Origin: Nocardiopsis changdeensis
GTDB lineage: Bacteria; Actinomycetota; Actinomycetes; Streptosporangiales; Streptosporangiaceae
Assembly: GCF_018316655.1 (NCBI RefSeq)
Contig: NZ_CP074136.1
Coordinates: 80,774-144,773, forward strand
Direction: 5' to 3'
Length of the DNA: 64,000 nucleotides
Position numbers and translations under genes: made by a program. Position 1 is the stretch's first letter, and each line of letters begins with the position of its first letter. The notes below the pieces were generated by a model that was not told the DNA's origin, made no database searches, and saw only the letters and a program-made list of their open reading frames with translations. Positions 1-8,325 of this stretch are shown here, in pieces.

Positions 1-726
1 CTGTACCGGGCCGGGTTGGCCGCCGCCCAGGACGAGGGCCACCAGGTGGCCACCGCGCTCATGCTCCAGCGGGTGGCCACCATCACCGACGACCCCGATG
101 CCCGCAAACGCCACCTGGACCGCGCCCTGATCCTCTACACCGCCGCCGGCCACCACCCCGGGATGGCCTCCGCGCTCCAGACCCTCGGCGACCACGCCGC
201 CCAGACCCGGGACCTGGAGCGCGCCGGGGAGCTGTACCGGGAGTCGATCGACGCCCACCGCCACATCGGCCGCGCCCGCGGCGCGGCGATCAGCGAGCGC
301 AAGCTCGGCGAGGCCCTGGCCCGCCAGGGCAGGCTGGTGGACGCGCTGGCACTGTTCACCCGCGCCCGCACCACCCTCACCGGCCTGCCCGATGCGGACC
401 TGTACCAGGCGGGCAGGTGCACCCAGGCCGCAGCGGCCACCCTCCTGGACGGGGATCCCGACCCCGCCACCCTCAAGGCGACCGAGGACATGCTTCGCCG
501 GTCCCTGGCCGACGCCGCCCGCGGCGGCCGCATCCACCAGCAGGCCGGGATGCACCACCAGCTGTCCCGGATCGCCGCCCGGCGCGGCGACACCGCCGCC
601 GCGCGCGCCGAGCTGGTGCGGGCCCGGGAGCTGATGGAGGCCACCGGCCACCCCGACCTGGAGCAGATCACCCAGGACCTTCACGCCCTGGAGGACCCCC
701 ACCACGGGAAGGACGCCTCCCGGTGA
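1..726 (+). CDS. C-terminal part of a TPR-repeat protein (5' end outside window)
   Basis: The frame is open from base 1, so the gene starts before the window; 241 residues are visible. The protein is all-helical with degenerate repeats of about 40 residues of tetratricopeptide type, for example LQTLGDHAAQTRDLERAGEL near residue 60 followed by YRESI, and a second unit around GEALARQGRLVDALALF. The stop overlaps the GTG of the next gene (GTGA at 723-726), so the two are translationally coupled. TPR proteins ending next to an XRE/DUF5753 regulator are common in actinomycetes; a role as partner or sensor for that regulator is inference. No enzymatic motif is visible in this part. Confidence 0.75.
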   Translation: MYRAGLAAAQDEGHQVATALMLQRVATITDDPDARKRHLDRALILYTAAGHHPGMASALQTLGDHAAQTRDLERAGELYRESIDAHRHIGRARGAAISERKLGEALARQGRLVDALALFTRARTTLTGLPDADLYQAGRCTQAAAATLLDGDPDPATLKATEDMLRRSLADAARGGRIHQQAGMHHQLSRIAARRGDTAAARAELVRARELMEATGHPDLEQITQDLHALEDPHHGKDASR

Positions 727-1610
727 CCGTCGAGCGCGGCCCCGTCGTACACCAGCACCTGCTGATGCGCGCCCTGGTGGAGCTGCGCCACGCACGCGGC
801 CTCACCCAGCAGCAGGTCGCCCGGGCTCTGGACTGGTCCCACGCCAAACTGATGCGTTACGAGGGCGGGCAGCAGGTCCTGCCCCAGTCCATGCTCGACG
901 CCCTGCTGGTGGAGTACGGCGTGGCCGGAACCCCGCTGGCGCGGGAACTACGGGCCCTGGGCGCGGCCGCACGCAGGCCCGCCTGGTGGGCCCAGTTCCG
1001 TCGCCTGCTCACCCCCGACCAGCGCGCCTACATCGGTCTGGAGGCCGGCGCCGACACGATCCGCCACGCCGCCGCGACGGTGCTCCCCGACCTGCTCCAG
1101 ACCCGCGCCTACGCCCGGTGCATCGCCGCGTGCCATGCCGACCCCGGCACCGTCGACACGCGGGTGGAGGTGGTGATGCGCCGCCAGGCGACGCTGGCCT
1201 CCCGCGCCCTCGGGCCGCGGCAGCGCTACCTGGTCAGCGAGGCGGCGTTGCGCCTCCACGTGGGGGTCACGGCCGACCCCGGCATCATGGTGCGCCAGCT
1301 CCACCACCTGGAGGAGGCGGCGGGCGCCCCCGAGGTGGAGATCCGCGTCATCCCCTACGGCCACGGCGAACACCTGGCGATGGTCCAGGGCCCTTTCGCC
1401 CTGGTGGGGTTCGGTGCCGATCTCGGCCTGGACGACGTGCTCTTCGCCCGGGCCGCAGACCGGAGCCTGCTCACGGACAAGCCCGCCGACACCAGGCGCC
1501 ACACCGCCGTCTTCGAGGACGAGTGGGAACGCCTCGCGCTCCCCGCCGCCGCCTCGGTCCGCCTCATCCAAGACATCAGGACGTCCATGCTCCATGCGGC
1601 CCTTGCGTGA
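723..1610 (+). CDS. XRE-family HTH regulator with DUF5753 (Scr1-type) domain
   Basis: 295 residues. An N-terminal XRE helix-turn-helix lies at about residues 15-70 (RGLTQQQVARALDWSHAKL, then RYEGG). It is followed by a long DUF5753 region beginning around WWAQFRRLLTPDQRAYIGLE, with the family pattern of a YIGLE-like stretch, LLQTRAYAR, a conserved VMRRQ and a terminal RLIQDI helix. Members are abundant actinobacterial regulators, often paired with a small DUF397 protein; no such partner is seen next to it here. The GTG start overlaps the previous stop. The gene converges on the graspetide operon, separated by a strong hairpin. Target unknown. Confidence 0.85.
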   Translation: MTVERGPVVHQHLLMRALVELRHARGLTQQQVARALDWSHAKLMRYEGGQQVLPQSMLDALLVEYGVAGTPLARELRALGAAARRPAWWAQFRRLLTPDQRAYIGLEAGADTIRHAAATVLPDLLQTRAYARCIAACHADPGTVDTRVEVVMRRQATLASRALGPRQRYLVSEAALRLHVGVTADPGIMVRQLHHLEEAAGAPEVEIRVIPYGHGEHLAMVQGPFALVGFGADLGLDDVLFARAADRSLLTDKPADTRRHTAVFEDEWERLALPAAASVRLIQDIRTSMLHAALA

Positions 1611-1617
1611 CACAGAG

Positions 1618-1656
1618 CGGCGCGGCGGCCCCTGAGCTTCCAGGGTTGCCGCGCCG
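1618..1656. terminator. bidirectional hairpin between convergent genes
   Basis: The arms CGGCGCGGC and GCCGCGCCG are perfectly complementary and sit between the ends of the regulator (+) and the methyltransferase (-). There is no T-run, as is usual for actinomycete terminators. Confidence 0.6.
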
Positions 1657-1672
1657 TTCCACACCGGGCGGA

Positions 1673-2875
1673 CTACCCGGCCGCGGGCACCGGCAGCGGC
1701 CACCGGTCCGGGCTGTCGGGGGAGGCGTGCCACACCCACTGCTCACCAGCGGTGGCGGTGACGCCGAACGCCGACCAGTCCGGGCACCCCACACGCTCCC
1801 ACCACGTGCACGCCTGTTCCACCAGGTCCCACAGGCGGCGCGGCCCGGCCTGCGCCACCCGGTGGCGGCCACGCGGGTCCGCCTCCAGCTCCACCTCCGC
1901 CCACGACCCGTCGGCGCCCTCCAGCGCCAGCAGCGCGGTGCCGTCGGCGGCCGTGGTGAGCACGGTGCTGGCGTCGGTTGTGGCGAGCTGGGCCAGGAAC
2001 GCCCCGGCGGCGGCCTGCGGCCCGGCCCCGTGCACGGTGCCCGGATCCAGGGCCGTCCACCCCTGGTCGCCGTCGTCCTCCACCGCCCCGGCGCGCCGAG
2101 CGGGCACGGCGCTGCGGGCGGCCATGAACCCCGCCCACTGCGGCAGGAACCGGCCCTGGGCGGTGCCGTCCTTGACCTCCAGGCGCACCACCGCGCCGCC
2201 GGTGGCCCCGGCCAGGTTCACCAGGATGATCCCGCCCGGGGCCGCCTGGCCGATCCACGCCGGTGGGACGTGCGAGAAGGCCGCGGTCGCGATGATCCGG
2301 TCGAACGGCTCACGCTCGGGATGGCCGAGGTGGCCGTCTCCCGCCACGAGCACCGGGTGCAGCCCCTGGGAGGCCACCGCCGACCGGGCCGCGTCCACCA
2401 GGGCGGGCGAGATGTCGACGCTGGTCACCCGGTCACCGCCCACCAGGTGCGACAGCAGGGCGGCGTTGTAGCCGCTGCCCACCCCGATCTCCAGCACCCG
2501 CAGGCCCTCGTGCAGGTCCAGGGCGGCCAGGTGGCGGGCCATCAGGCTCGGCATCGTGGACGAGCTGGTCCACTGCCCCGTGCCGGTCCCGCCGGGCAGG
2601 GCGCGGCGGACCGGCTGCCCGCCGATCTCGATGATGAGGGTCTCATCGGCGTACACGTACCGGGCCCACTCGGCGCGCTGGGCGGGATCGGCGCCGTCGA
2701 TGAGCCGGTACCGCACCCCCTGGCCGGTGTGCTCGAACGCGGCGAACACGGGCACGAACGCGCCGCGGTCCACCGCGGCGAACGCGTCGGCGAGCCGTGT
2801 GCCCGCAGCGAGTTCGCCCGCGTCGATCAGCGCGGCCGCCAGCCCCGCCGGCGTGCGCTCCTGTTCTGCCGTCAT
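1673..2875 (-). CDS. PIMT-like O-methyltransferase of graspetide cluster (aspartimide-forming)
   Basis: 400 residues, twice the length of a canonical protein L-isoaspartyl methyltransferase. The SAM-binding core is clear at about residues 100-190: VLEIGVGSGYNAALLSHLVG (motif I), VTSVDISPALV, and DRIIATAAFSHVPPAW. A C-terminal extension of about 170 residues lacks PIMT similarity, as in the enzymes that act on ATP-grasp-modified RiPPs. In the known relatives (fuscimiditide and amycolimiditide clusters) such enzymes methylate one Asp of the cyclised core, which collapses to an aspartimide. The ATG at 2875 overlaps the stop of the ATP-grasp gene (ATGA), so it is the third gene of the operon. Its assignment to aspartimide formation is inference from context. 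Confidence 0.85.
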   Translation of the reverse strand: MTAEQERTPAGLAAALIDAGELAAGTRLADAFAAVDRGAFVPVFAAFEHTGQGVRYRLIDGADPAQRAEWARYVYADETLIIEIGGQPVRRALPGGTGTGQWTSSSTMPSLMARHLAALDLHEGLRVLEIGVGSGYNAALLSHLVGGDRVTSVDISPALVDAARSAVASQGLHPVLVAGDGHLGHPEREPFDRIIATAAFSHVPPAWIGQAAPGGIILVNLAGATGGAVVRLEVKDGTAQGRFLPQWAGFMAARSAVPARRAGAVEDDGDQGWTALDPGTVHGAGPQAAAGAFLAQLATTDASTVLTTAADGTALLALEGADGSWAEVELEADPRGRHRVAQAGPRRLWDLVEQACTWWERVGCPDWSAFGVTATAGEQWVWHASPDSPDRWPLPVPAAG

Positions 2876-3855
2876 GGGGTCCCTTTCTCCAGGAGGGTCG
2901 CGATCGTTGCGGCGATGGGCAGCGCGCACGCCTGCGCGAGCCAGCCCCATTCGCCGTTGGGGTTGACCTCCAGCAGCGTCCACGACCCGTCCGGCGAGAT
3001 CACGAAGTCCGCGGCGCCGTAGACCAGCCCGAAGGCGTGCATGTAGCGTCCCAGCCCGGCCCGCACCCGCGCAGGCACTTCCACCACCTCATAGGAGTGC
3101 GAGGCGTAGTCGCTGCGCCAGTCCACGTGCCCGGCCTGCGAGCCGACGCGGATCGCCACGGCGAACATGTGCCCGCCGACGATGACCACCCGCGCCTCAT
3201 GGTCCTTGTCCACCCACTCCTGGAGGCAGTGCGCCGTCAGCGACAGCGCCGGGTCGCGCAGCTCCTCCAGGTCGCCCACGCGGGTGGCGTAGACGATGCG
3301 TGTGCGGCTCTCCTCCACGTGGAAGGCCCCGCCCAGGGGCTTGTACACCACCGGGCCCGGGCGGGCCCTGGCCCAGGCGTGCGCGCGCTCGGGGTCGCTG
3401 GTGATCAGCGTGGGCGGCACCGCCAGCCCGCACCGGGCCGCGGTGGTCAGCTGTACCGGTTTGTACTCGGCGGCGCTCATCGCGGCGGGCCGGTTCAGCC
3501 ACAGGCAGTCCAGGGACAGCAGCACCCCGCCCAACCCCATCCGGGCCTCCCGGTAGGCCCACCGCTGTTCGGGCCCGGACATGCCCGGGGCCAGGGAGAA
3601 CGGGGTGGGCCGCCGGTAGTACACCGACCGCACCGAGGCCAGGTCCACGGCGCGGTGCGCGTCGCGGACCGATCCCGCCCACACGGCCCCGCCCAGTTCG
3701 GCGTCCAGCACCGCACCGGCGGGGAAGTCCCCGGGGTCCAGGCGCACCACGGGCACGCCGGCTTCCTGGAGGTGGTGGACGACCGGGTCGGCGGTGCCGT
3801 CCTGACGGGAGGTCAGGACCAGCACCGCCCCCCGCACAGGCGCAGAGCCCCCCAT
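2872..3855 (-). CDS. ATP-grasp graspetide ligase (macrocyclising ester/amide former)
   Basis: 327 residues, the usual size for RiPP ATP-grasp maturases (MvdD/TgmB type). Visible landmarks are the N-terminal VLVLTSRQDGTADPVVHHL, the central VYKPLGG nucleotide-loop lysine, an ARVVIVGG strand, and the C-terminal metal-binding signature LLEVNPNGEWGWLAQ with the conserved Glu and Asn. The family uses ATP to activate Asp/Glu side chains of a precursor peptide and joins them to Thr/Ser or Lys side chains. The ATG at 3855 overlaps the stop of the precursor gene (ATGA), and the downstream methyltransferase is also coupled. The substrate is inferred to be the 115-residue protein encoded directly upstream. 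Confidence 0.9.
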   Translation of the reverse strand: MGGSAPVRGAVLVLTSRQDGTADPVVHHLQEAGVPVVRLDPGDFPAGAVLDAELGGAVWAGSVRDAHRAVDLASVRSVYYRRPTPFSLAPGMSGPEQRWAYREARMGLGGVLLSLDCLWLNRPAAMSAAEYKPVQLTTAARCGLAVPPTLITSDPERAHAWARARPGPVVYKPLGGAFHVEESRTRIVYATRVGDLEELRDPALSLTAHCLQEWVDKDHEARVVIVGGHMFAVAIRVGSQAGHVDWRSDYASHSYEVVEVPARVRAGLGRYMHAFGLVYGAADFVISPDGSWTLLEVNPNGEWGWLAQACALPIAATIATLLEKGTP

Positions 3856-4202
3856 CAGTCGGACGTGGTCTCTTCGCCCGACGGCGCCGACCCGTCCGGC
3901 GTCCCGGTGGTCTCCTTGGTGCCGCTGCCGCGCCGCCCCAGGGTGGGGGCGCCGGTGAGGCGGTCCACGCCCTGCTGGCGGTCGGGGTCGTAGACCACCA
4001 TCGTGGCCTGCGCGGCGATCTGCGGGCGCAGCGGGGGCGTCACGGCCCACCGCAGCCCCCAGGGCCGCACCGCCGAGGGGCCGCCGGTGCTCGCCGCCTC
4101 GATCGCGGCCGCGGGGTCCAGGGGGAAGGCGTCGCCGGTGCGGGCGATGCAGGCGCGGGTCTCCCCGTCGGGGGACTCCAGCAACGCAGAGTGATCGGGC
4201 AT
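3855..4202 (-). CDS. putative ATP-grasp-modified RiPP precursor (graspetide)
   Basis: 115 residues. The leader carries family-like blocks RPWGLRW (46-52) and VVYDPDRQ (69-76), the latter typical of actinobacterial ATP-grasp target peptides. The C-terminus is a hydrophilic core rich in Thr, Glu and Asp, ending TTGTPDGSAPSGEETTSD. Thr clusters at both ends with acidic residues suggest ester cross-links that form a stem; the central P-D-G (102-104) is the likely aspartimide site, since Asp-Gly is the preferred motif of the PIMT-type enzyme. The start at 4202 is preceded by GGAAGGA; the frame extends upstream but without a better site. First gene of a three-gene coupled operon. Linkage pattern and bioactivity are unknown. 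Confidence 0.8.
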   Translation of the reverse strand: MPDHSALLESPDGETRACIARTGDAFPLDPAAAIEAASTGGPSAVRPWGLRWAVTPPLRPQIAAQATMVVYDPDRQQGVDRLTGAPTLGRRGSGTKETTGTPDGSAPSGEETTSD

Positions 4203-4277
4203 GGGGGGTTCCTTCCAGGGAGGGGCCGCAGTGACGCGAGGGAAAGAAGGCTGTGGCGGTGCCGCCACCCCCCAAGA

Positions 4278-4306
4278 TCACTACAGTCCGTTACGTTATG
4301 ACCTAA
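4278..4306 (-). promoter_or_regulatory. predicted promoter of graspetide operon
   Basis: Reading the minus strand, TTAGGT (-35, 4306-4301) and TAGTGA (-10, 4283-4278) are 17 bp apart, about 70 nt before the precursor ATG. The -35 contains TAGGT, the same half-site found in the palindrome at 4340, so the GntR protein may touch both. Confidence 0.4.
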
Positions 4307-4339
4307 TGCATCATCGCGTCCTCACCCCCTATCCCCGCA

Positions 4340-4355
4340 ATAGGTAATTACCTAT
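4340..4355. promoter_or_regulatory. GntR-type palindromic operator
   Basis: ATAGGTAATTACCTAT is a perfect 16-bp palindrome in an otherwise GC-rich divergent intergenic region, 43 bp before the GntR start. It is likely the autoregulatory site of that regulator. Confidence 0.6.
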
Positions 4356-4397
4356 CCTCGGGGGCAGGTCGCCCACCCCCGGGAGGAGACACCGCAC

Positions 4398-5165
4398 ATG
4401 CCACGCTGGGACGACATCGCCGCGGACCTCAGGCAGCGCATCACCGAAGGCGAGTTCGCCCCCGGCACGGCGCTGCCCCGGGAGAGCGACCTCATGGCCC
4501 ACTACCAGGCCAGCCGCACCCCCGTCCGCCAGGCCGTGGCCGCCCTGGCGGAGGAGGGGCTCGTGGACAAGGTGCGCCGGCGCGGCACCCTCGTGCGCCC
4601 CGCACCCGACCACCAGGTCCTCACCCGCGCCCGGCGGGTGTTCCGCGATGAGATCGGCTACTACTTCGACCCCGTCGCCCAGCCCTGGCGAGCCCTCCAG
4701 ACCCCGACGGTGGCCACCGCCCCCGCCCCGGCCGACATCGCCCGCCTCCTGGACGTGGCACCCGCGACGCCGGTCACCACCCGCACCCGCCTGATGGGCG
4801 ACCCCCGGACCCGCACCCCCGTCCAGCTCGCCGTGTCCTACCTGCACCCCGACGCGGTCGCCGAACTGCCCGTGCTCGCCGCCCCCGACACCGGCCCCGG
4901 CGGCATCTACGACCGCCTCGAAGAGGCCGGGCACGGGCCGCTGGAGTGGGCCGAGACCATCACCGCCCGAGCCGCGACCGCCCAGGAGCGCCGAGCCCTG
5001 GAGCTGCGCGCGGGGGTGCCGGTGCTGCGCATCATCCGCACCACCCGCTCGGCCCGCGCCCGCGGCCCCGTGGTCGAGGTCAACGACACCCGCATGAGCG
5101 CCGACCGGTTCGCGATCGGCTACCCGCTGGAGCGCCCTCCCGCGCCCGCACCGGCCGACCGCTGA
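4398..5165 (+). CDS. GntR-family transcriptional regulator with UTRA domain
   Basis: 255 residues. The N-terminal winged helix (residues 1-70) has the GntR signature IAADLRQRITEGEFAPGTAL, then the recognition helix in RTPVRQAVAALAEEGLV and the wing KVRRRGTLV. The C-terminal half is a ligand-binding UTRA fold (VLRIIRTTRSARARGPVVEV and a following NDTRMSADRF). It is divergent from the graspetide operon and its upstream region holds the palindrome at 4340-4355. Control of the RiPP operon by a small ligand is the simplest reading. GntR/UTRA regulators also control plasmid transfer genes in actinomycetes (KorSA type), but no transfer gene is present here. Confidence 0.85.
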   Translation: MPRWDDIAADLRQRITEGEFAPGTALPRESDLMAHYQASRTPVRQAVAALAEEGLVDKVRRRGTLVRPAPDHQVLTRARRVFRDEIGYYFDPVAQPWRALQTPTVATAPAPADIARLLDVAPATPVTTRTRLMGDPRTRTPVQLAVSYLHPDAVAELPVLAAPDTGPGGIYDRLEEAGHGPLEWAETITARAATAQERRALELRAGVPVLRIIRTTRSARARGPVVEVNDTRMSADRFAIGYPLERPPAPAPADR

Positions 5166-5265
5166 GACGGCCGCCGACCCGATCACCCCTCCCGCACCCA
5201 GGTACGGGACGGGCTCCCACCGCACCGCGCCCCCGCGGCGCCCCGGCACCGACAGGATGACCACC

Positions 5266-6018
5266 ATGCCTTCCGCCCCCGCGTCCCCGGTCCGGGTCGG
5301 CACCGCCACCGACCAGGGCCCCAGGCCCTCCCAGTGCGACGCCGTCACCGTGACCCGCATACCCCTGTCCACCACGTGGGCGGCCGCCCTGGTGGACGGC
5401 TACGGCCCCCACCCCGACGTGCCCGCCGCAGCCCAGGGCGCCGCCCTGGCCGCGATCCGCTCGGCCCTGTCGGGCGGCTCGGCCCCCGCCGCCCTGGAGA
5501 CCGCCGGGCGCACCCTCACCGGCCGCGACGCCGACGACTGGCCCGAGCCCGACGCCGTCGGCGCCGTGGCCGTCGGCGACGACCAGCGCGTATCCGTGGC
5601 CTGGACCGGCGACGTGCGCGCCTACGTCCTGGACCCCGACGGCCAGACCCTGCACCAACTCACCACCGACCACACCGAGGGCGCCCGGCTGCGCGCACTG
5701 GCCGCCGCCGGCGAACCCGTCGCCGAGGACCCCGCCGAGCACGACCACGTCGTCACGTCCACGCTGGGGCGCCTGGCGGCCGACCCCGCGAGCATGGGCA
5801 CCGCCACCCACTCCGGCCCGTGGACGGCCGTGGTGCTCACCAGCGACGGCGTCCACGACGCCCTGGACCACGCCGAGCTGCACCGCATCGTGGCCGCGAC
5901 CGCCGACCCGGCCCAGTGCGCGGCCGCCCTGGTCGCCGCAGCCCGCGCCGCGGACGCCCGGGCCGGCGCCCAGGCGGTGGACGACAACGCCACCGCCGCC
6001 GTCATCCGGCAGGGCTGA
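5266..6018 (+). CDS. PP2C-like Ser/Thr phosphatase domain protein
   Basis: 250 residues from the ATG at 5266, which has ACAGGA 8 nt upstream; an in-frame ATG at 5257 overlaps that site and is less likely. The fold is PP2C: an N-terminal TDQGPRPSQCDAV stretch in place of the usual RxxNED motif, VDGYGPHPD in place of DGMGGH, VAWTGDVRAYVL (GDSR-like), LTTDHTE, VTSTLG, VVLTSDGVHDAL (the conserved DG motif) and a terminal VDDNATAAVI (DN motif). Several metal ligands are recognisable, but the first motif is altered, so activity may be reduced. Soluble, with no membrane segment. Start and end are isolated from neighbours by non-coding DNA. Confidence 0.7.
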   Translation: MPSAPASPVRVGTATDQGPRPSQCDAVTVTRIPLSTTWAAALVDGYGPHPDVPAAAQGAALAAIRSALSGGSAPAALETAGRTLTGRDADDWPEPDAVGAVAVGDDQRVSVAWTGDVRAYVLDPDGQTLHQLTTDHTEGARLRALAAAGEPVAEDPAEHDHVVTSTLGRLAADPASMGTATHSGPWTAVVLTSDGVHDALDHAELHRIVAATADPAQCAAALVAAARAADARAGAQAVDDNATAAVIRQG

Positions 6019-6022
6019 CCCG

Positions 6023-6053
6023 GCGGCCGCCCCCGGAGCCGGGGCGCGGCCGC
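6023..6053. terminator. bidirectional hairpin
   Basis: GCGGCCGC-CCCCGG-AG-CCGGGG-C-GCGGCCGC forms a 14-bp stem with one bulged base between the convergent phosphatase and exonuclease genes. Confidence 0.6.
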
Positions 6054-6213
6054 CCGCTCACGCCGTCGAGGCGGGCACGGGCGCCGGTGCGGCGGCGTGC
6101 GCGGCGATCCGGCGCCGCAGCAGCGCCCGCCGGTCCAGCGCCCCGGATCCACCACGGCGCCCCGGGGCCCACGTGGCCACGTCCACAGCACCGCGCCAGC
6201 GCGTCGCCCGCCC

Positions 6214-7389
6214 TCAGGCGTCGAGCCCGGCGAGCACCGGCTGCCCCTGGTCCGCGGAACCGGCCGGGCTCAGGGCCGCAGCCATCTCCACCAGCCGCTC
6301 CCGGACGGCGCGGCAGTCCCCCAACGCCCGGTGCCCCCCGCCCAGCGGCTGCCACGTGTAGTCGCGGTGGTAGTGGTCCCACTCCCCGTACCACTGCGCG
6401 TACCACTCCATCGCGCACTCCCAGCGCGCGGAGCGCTCCAGCGGGAGCCAGTACCGCTCCACCAGGTCGCGCGGCCGCGGACCCAACTCGGCGGCCGCCC
6501 GCACCACCTCCCGCCGCAGCACCGCCGTGTCGAACTCCGCGTTGTAGATGACCACGCGGCGCCCCCGCAGCACCTCCCACAGGCGCGCGGCGAGATCGGC
6601 GTAGACCGGGGCCCCGACCAGGTCCGCGGCACCGATCCCGTGCACGGCCTGCGCCCCGGGGTCGATCTCGGCGCGCGGGTCGACCACCGTGTCCAGCAGC
6701 ACCCTGCCGCGCCGGTCGGTCACCGAGATCTCGACCAGGTACCCGCACAGGTCCGTGGTCTCGGTGTCCAGGAAGACCGTGGCCGGATCATCGAGCACCT
6801 CCCGAGCCCAAGCCGCCGCGTCCTGCCTGTCGGCGGCGAACTTGCGCGTCCAGGACTGCGCCACGCAGGTTGGGCACAGGCGCTTGGTCCGGGACAGCTC
6901 GCTGCGGTCGCCGGCCACCTTCCCGCACCCGGCGCAGGTGCGCGCCGCCAGCCTGCGCCGCTCGGCGGCCGCTTTCTGCGCCGCCGTCGGCTCCCGCTTG
7001 GGCACCGCCTCGCGCACGTCGTACAGGTACAGCCGGTCCCGGTCGCGCCGGAAGCGCACCACTCCGCGGATCGGGCCGCCGGGCCGCAGCGGCACCGGCC
7101 GGTCCGGGCCGGTCTCGGCGAGCTGGGCGCGGGTGAGCAGGTGCGCCGGCGCCTGCCCCCACCGGTACTCGGGAGCCGCCAGCACCTGGAGACCGGTGCG
7201 GATCGAGGCCCGCGACGCCCGAGCCCGTTCGACCGCCGCGGCCGACCACCGGGTCCCATCGACGTCCGCATGCCTGATCAGCCCCGACCGCACCGCCCGC
7301 CGCCACTCCCCCAGCGACAGCCCCGCCCGCGCGGCCGCCTGCCCGGGCCCGTAGTCCGCCCGCTCCGTGCTGCGCGTCTTGCCCACCAT
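6214..7389 (-). CDS. DEDD-type 3'-5' exonuclease with N-terminal HTH-like and zinc-ribbon parts
   Basis: 391 residues. The start ATG at 7389 follows GGGAGG. The order is a helical, DNA-binding-like region (residues 1-75), then a Cys4 cluster at about 150-185 (CAGCGK and CPTCVAQ), then an exonuclease fold: FLDTETTDLCGYLVEIS (ExoI, DxE), VHGI, VVIYNAEFDTAVL (ExoII, NxxFD) and a C-terminal GGHRALGDCRAVRE (ExoIII, HxAxxD), like DnaQ. Such proteins degrade or proofread single-stranded DNA or RNA ends. The upstream region has an inverted repeat at 7511-7532 that is shared with the next minus-strand gene, suggesting common control. Confidence 0.85.
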   Translation of the reverse strand: MVGKTRSTERADYGPGQAAARAGLSLGEWRRAVRSGLIRHADVDGTRWSAAAVERARASRASIRTGLQVLAAPEYRWGQAPAHLLTRAQLAETGPDRPVPLRPGGPIRGVVRFRRDRDRLYLYDVREAVPKREPTAAQKAAAERRRLAARTCAGCGKVAGDRSELSRTKRLCPTCVAQSWTRKFAADRQDAAAWAREVLDDPATVFLDTETTDLCGYLVEISVTDRRGRVLLDTVVDPRAEIDPGAQAVHGIGAADLVGAPVYADLAARLWEVLRGRRVVIYNAEFDTAVLRREVVRAAAELGPRPRDLVERYWLPLERSARWECAMEWYAQWYGEWDHYHRDYTWQPLGGGHRALGDCRAVRERLVEMAAALSPAGSADQGQPVLAGLDA

Positions 7390-7510
7390 CGTGCCTCCCG
7401 TTCGTGGTCGATGTGCAGCCGACAGTAACCCCACCGCGAGTACATGACAAGCGGTTCAGCCGCACCGGAAAACCCGTCTCACCAGGGCTTTTGTGAGCCC
7501 CAACCGGTGT

Positions 7511-7532
7511 GATTAAGTCTTCAGACTTAATC
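7511..7532. promoter_or_regulatory. inverted repeat, operator candidate A
   Basis: GATTAAGTCT-TC-AGACTTAATC is a perfect 10-bp inverted repeat 122 bp before the exonuclease start. The same AGTCT/AGACT arms recur at 8312-8325 before the next minus-strand gene. Confidence 0.55.
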
Positions 7533-7626
7533 TCAGAGGCCGTCGCGCACTGGTCGATGGCGGACCGCGGGCGGTGACCCCTCCCCGCGGTCCGGAGGAT
7601 GAGGCGCACCCAGGGGCGGCGGGCCG

Positions 7627-8289
7627 TCAGCTCACCGTGACCGGGCCGTGCACGGTCTCCGGCAACCGGATCCGGCGCAGGGCGGCCCGGTAGACGTCGC
7701 CGGGGGTGAGCACTCCGGTGGCGAGCCGGTCGTACTCGGCCCAGGCGTCCGGATCGTCGCGGCGGTGCACCAGCTTGGGGTGGGCGTCGCGCCAGGCGAT
7801 CAGCGCCGTGACCGCCGCGGCCGAGTGCTCCCAGCACCCGGCCACCGTGCGCTGCGGCAGGTCTGCCCGGACCCGGGCGTTGACCACCCCGCGCCAGGCC
7901 CGGCCCGGCTCCCCCGTCCCGGTACCGGGCCAGCGCGCCACCGGCACCATGTCCCGGTCCACCTCCGGCACCGGCCCGGCCAGCCATCCCCGCTCCCCCA
8001 GTTCCGCGACCAGGGCGTCCCCCACCAGGAGTTCCGCTTTGGGGCGGACCCCGCCGGCCACCACAGCGGCGGCGAACTCGCGGCGCACCCTGCGCCGCCG
8101 ACGCAGCTCCGCAGGGGGGACATCGACGGGTTCATCGTCCGGGTCGGTCGGCCAGCCCTCCTCCTTCAGGTGGCGTTGCATCCGGGCGTCGACCAGGCGC
8201 CGCAGTCGGCGCCGCTCGGACTGCCAGGCCAGGCGGACCCGTTCGGCGTCGGATTCGGTGGTGCGGATCTTGATGGGACTGAACTCCAT
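7627..8289 (-). CDS. hypothetical protein, Arg-rich and helical
   Basis: 220 residues from the ATG at 8289 (MEFSPIKIR); an in-frame TTG at 8310 is also possible and neither has a good Shine-Dalgarno site. The N-terminal third is a charged helix (RLAWQSERRRLRRLVDARMQ); the rest is a mixed domain with WRGVVNARVRADLPQRTVAG and a terminal AALRRIRLPETV. No known family is recognised. The perfect AAGTCTTAAGACTT palindrome at 8312-8325 lies just upstream and matches the inverted repeat ahead of the exonuclease gene, so the two minus-strand genes are probably co-regulated, perhaps by this protein. Confidence 0.65.
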   Translation of the reverse strand: MEFSPIKIRTTESDAERVRLAWQSERRRLRRLVDARMQRHLKEEGWPTDPDDEPVDVPPAELRRRRRVRREFAAAVVAGGVRPKAELLVGDALVAELGERGWLAGPVPEVDRDMVPVARWPGTGTGEPGRAWRGVVNARVRADLPQRTVAGCWEHSAAAVTALIAWRDAHPKLVHRRDDPDAWAEYDRLATGVLTPGDVYRAALRRIRLPETVHGPVTVS

Positions 8290-8311
8290 CCACGTATTTT
8301 TGCATGTCAAG

Positions 8312-8325
8312 AAGTCTTAAGACTT
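8312..8325. promoter_or_regulatory. palindrome, operator candidate B
   Basis: AAGTCTTAAGACTT is a perfect 14-bp palindrome in an AT-rich patch at the promoter of the 220-residue gene. It shares its arms with the repeat at 7511-7532. Confidence 0.55.

Noticed and set aside
986..3022. 678-codon plus-strand open frame across the regulator and methyltransferase genes
   Set aside because: It has the Pro/Arg/Gly-rich composition of a shadow frame, crosses a terminator hairpin and overlaps well-supported genes on both strands.
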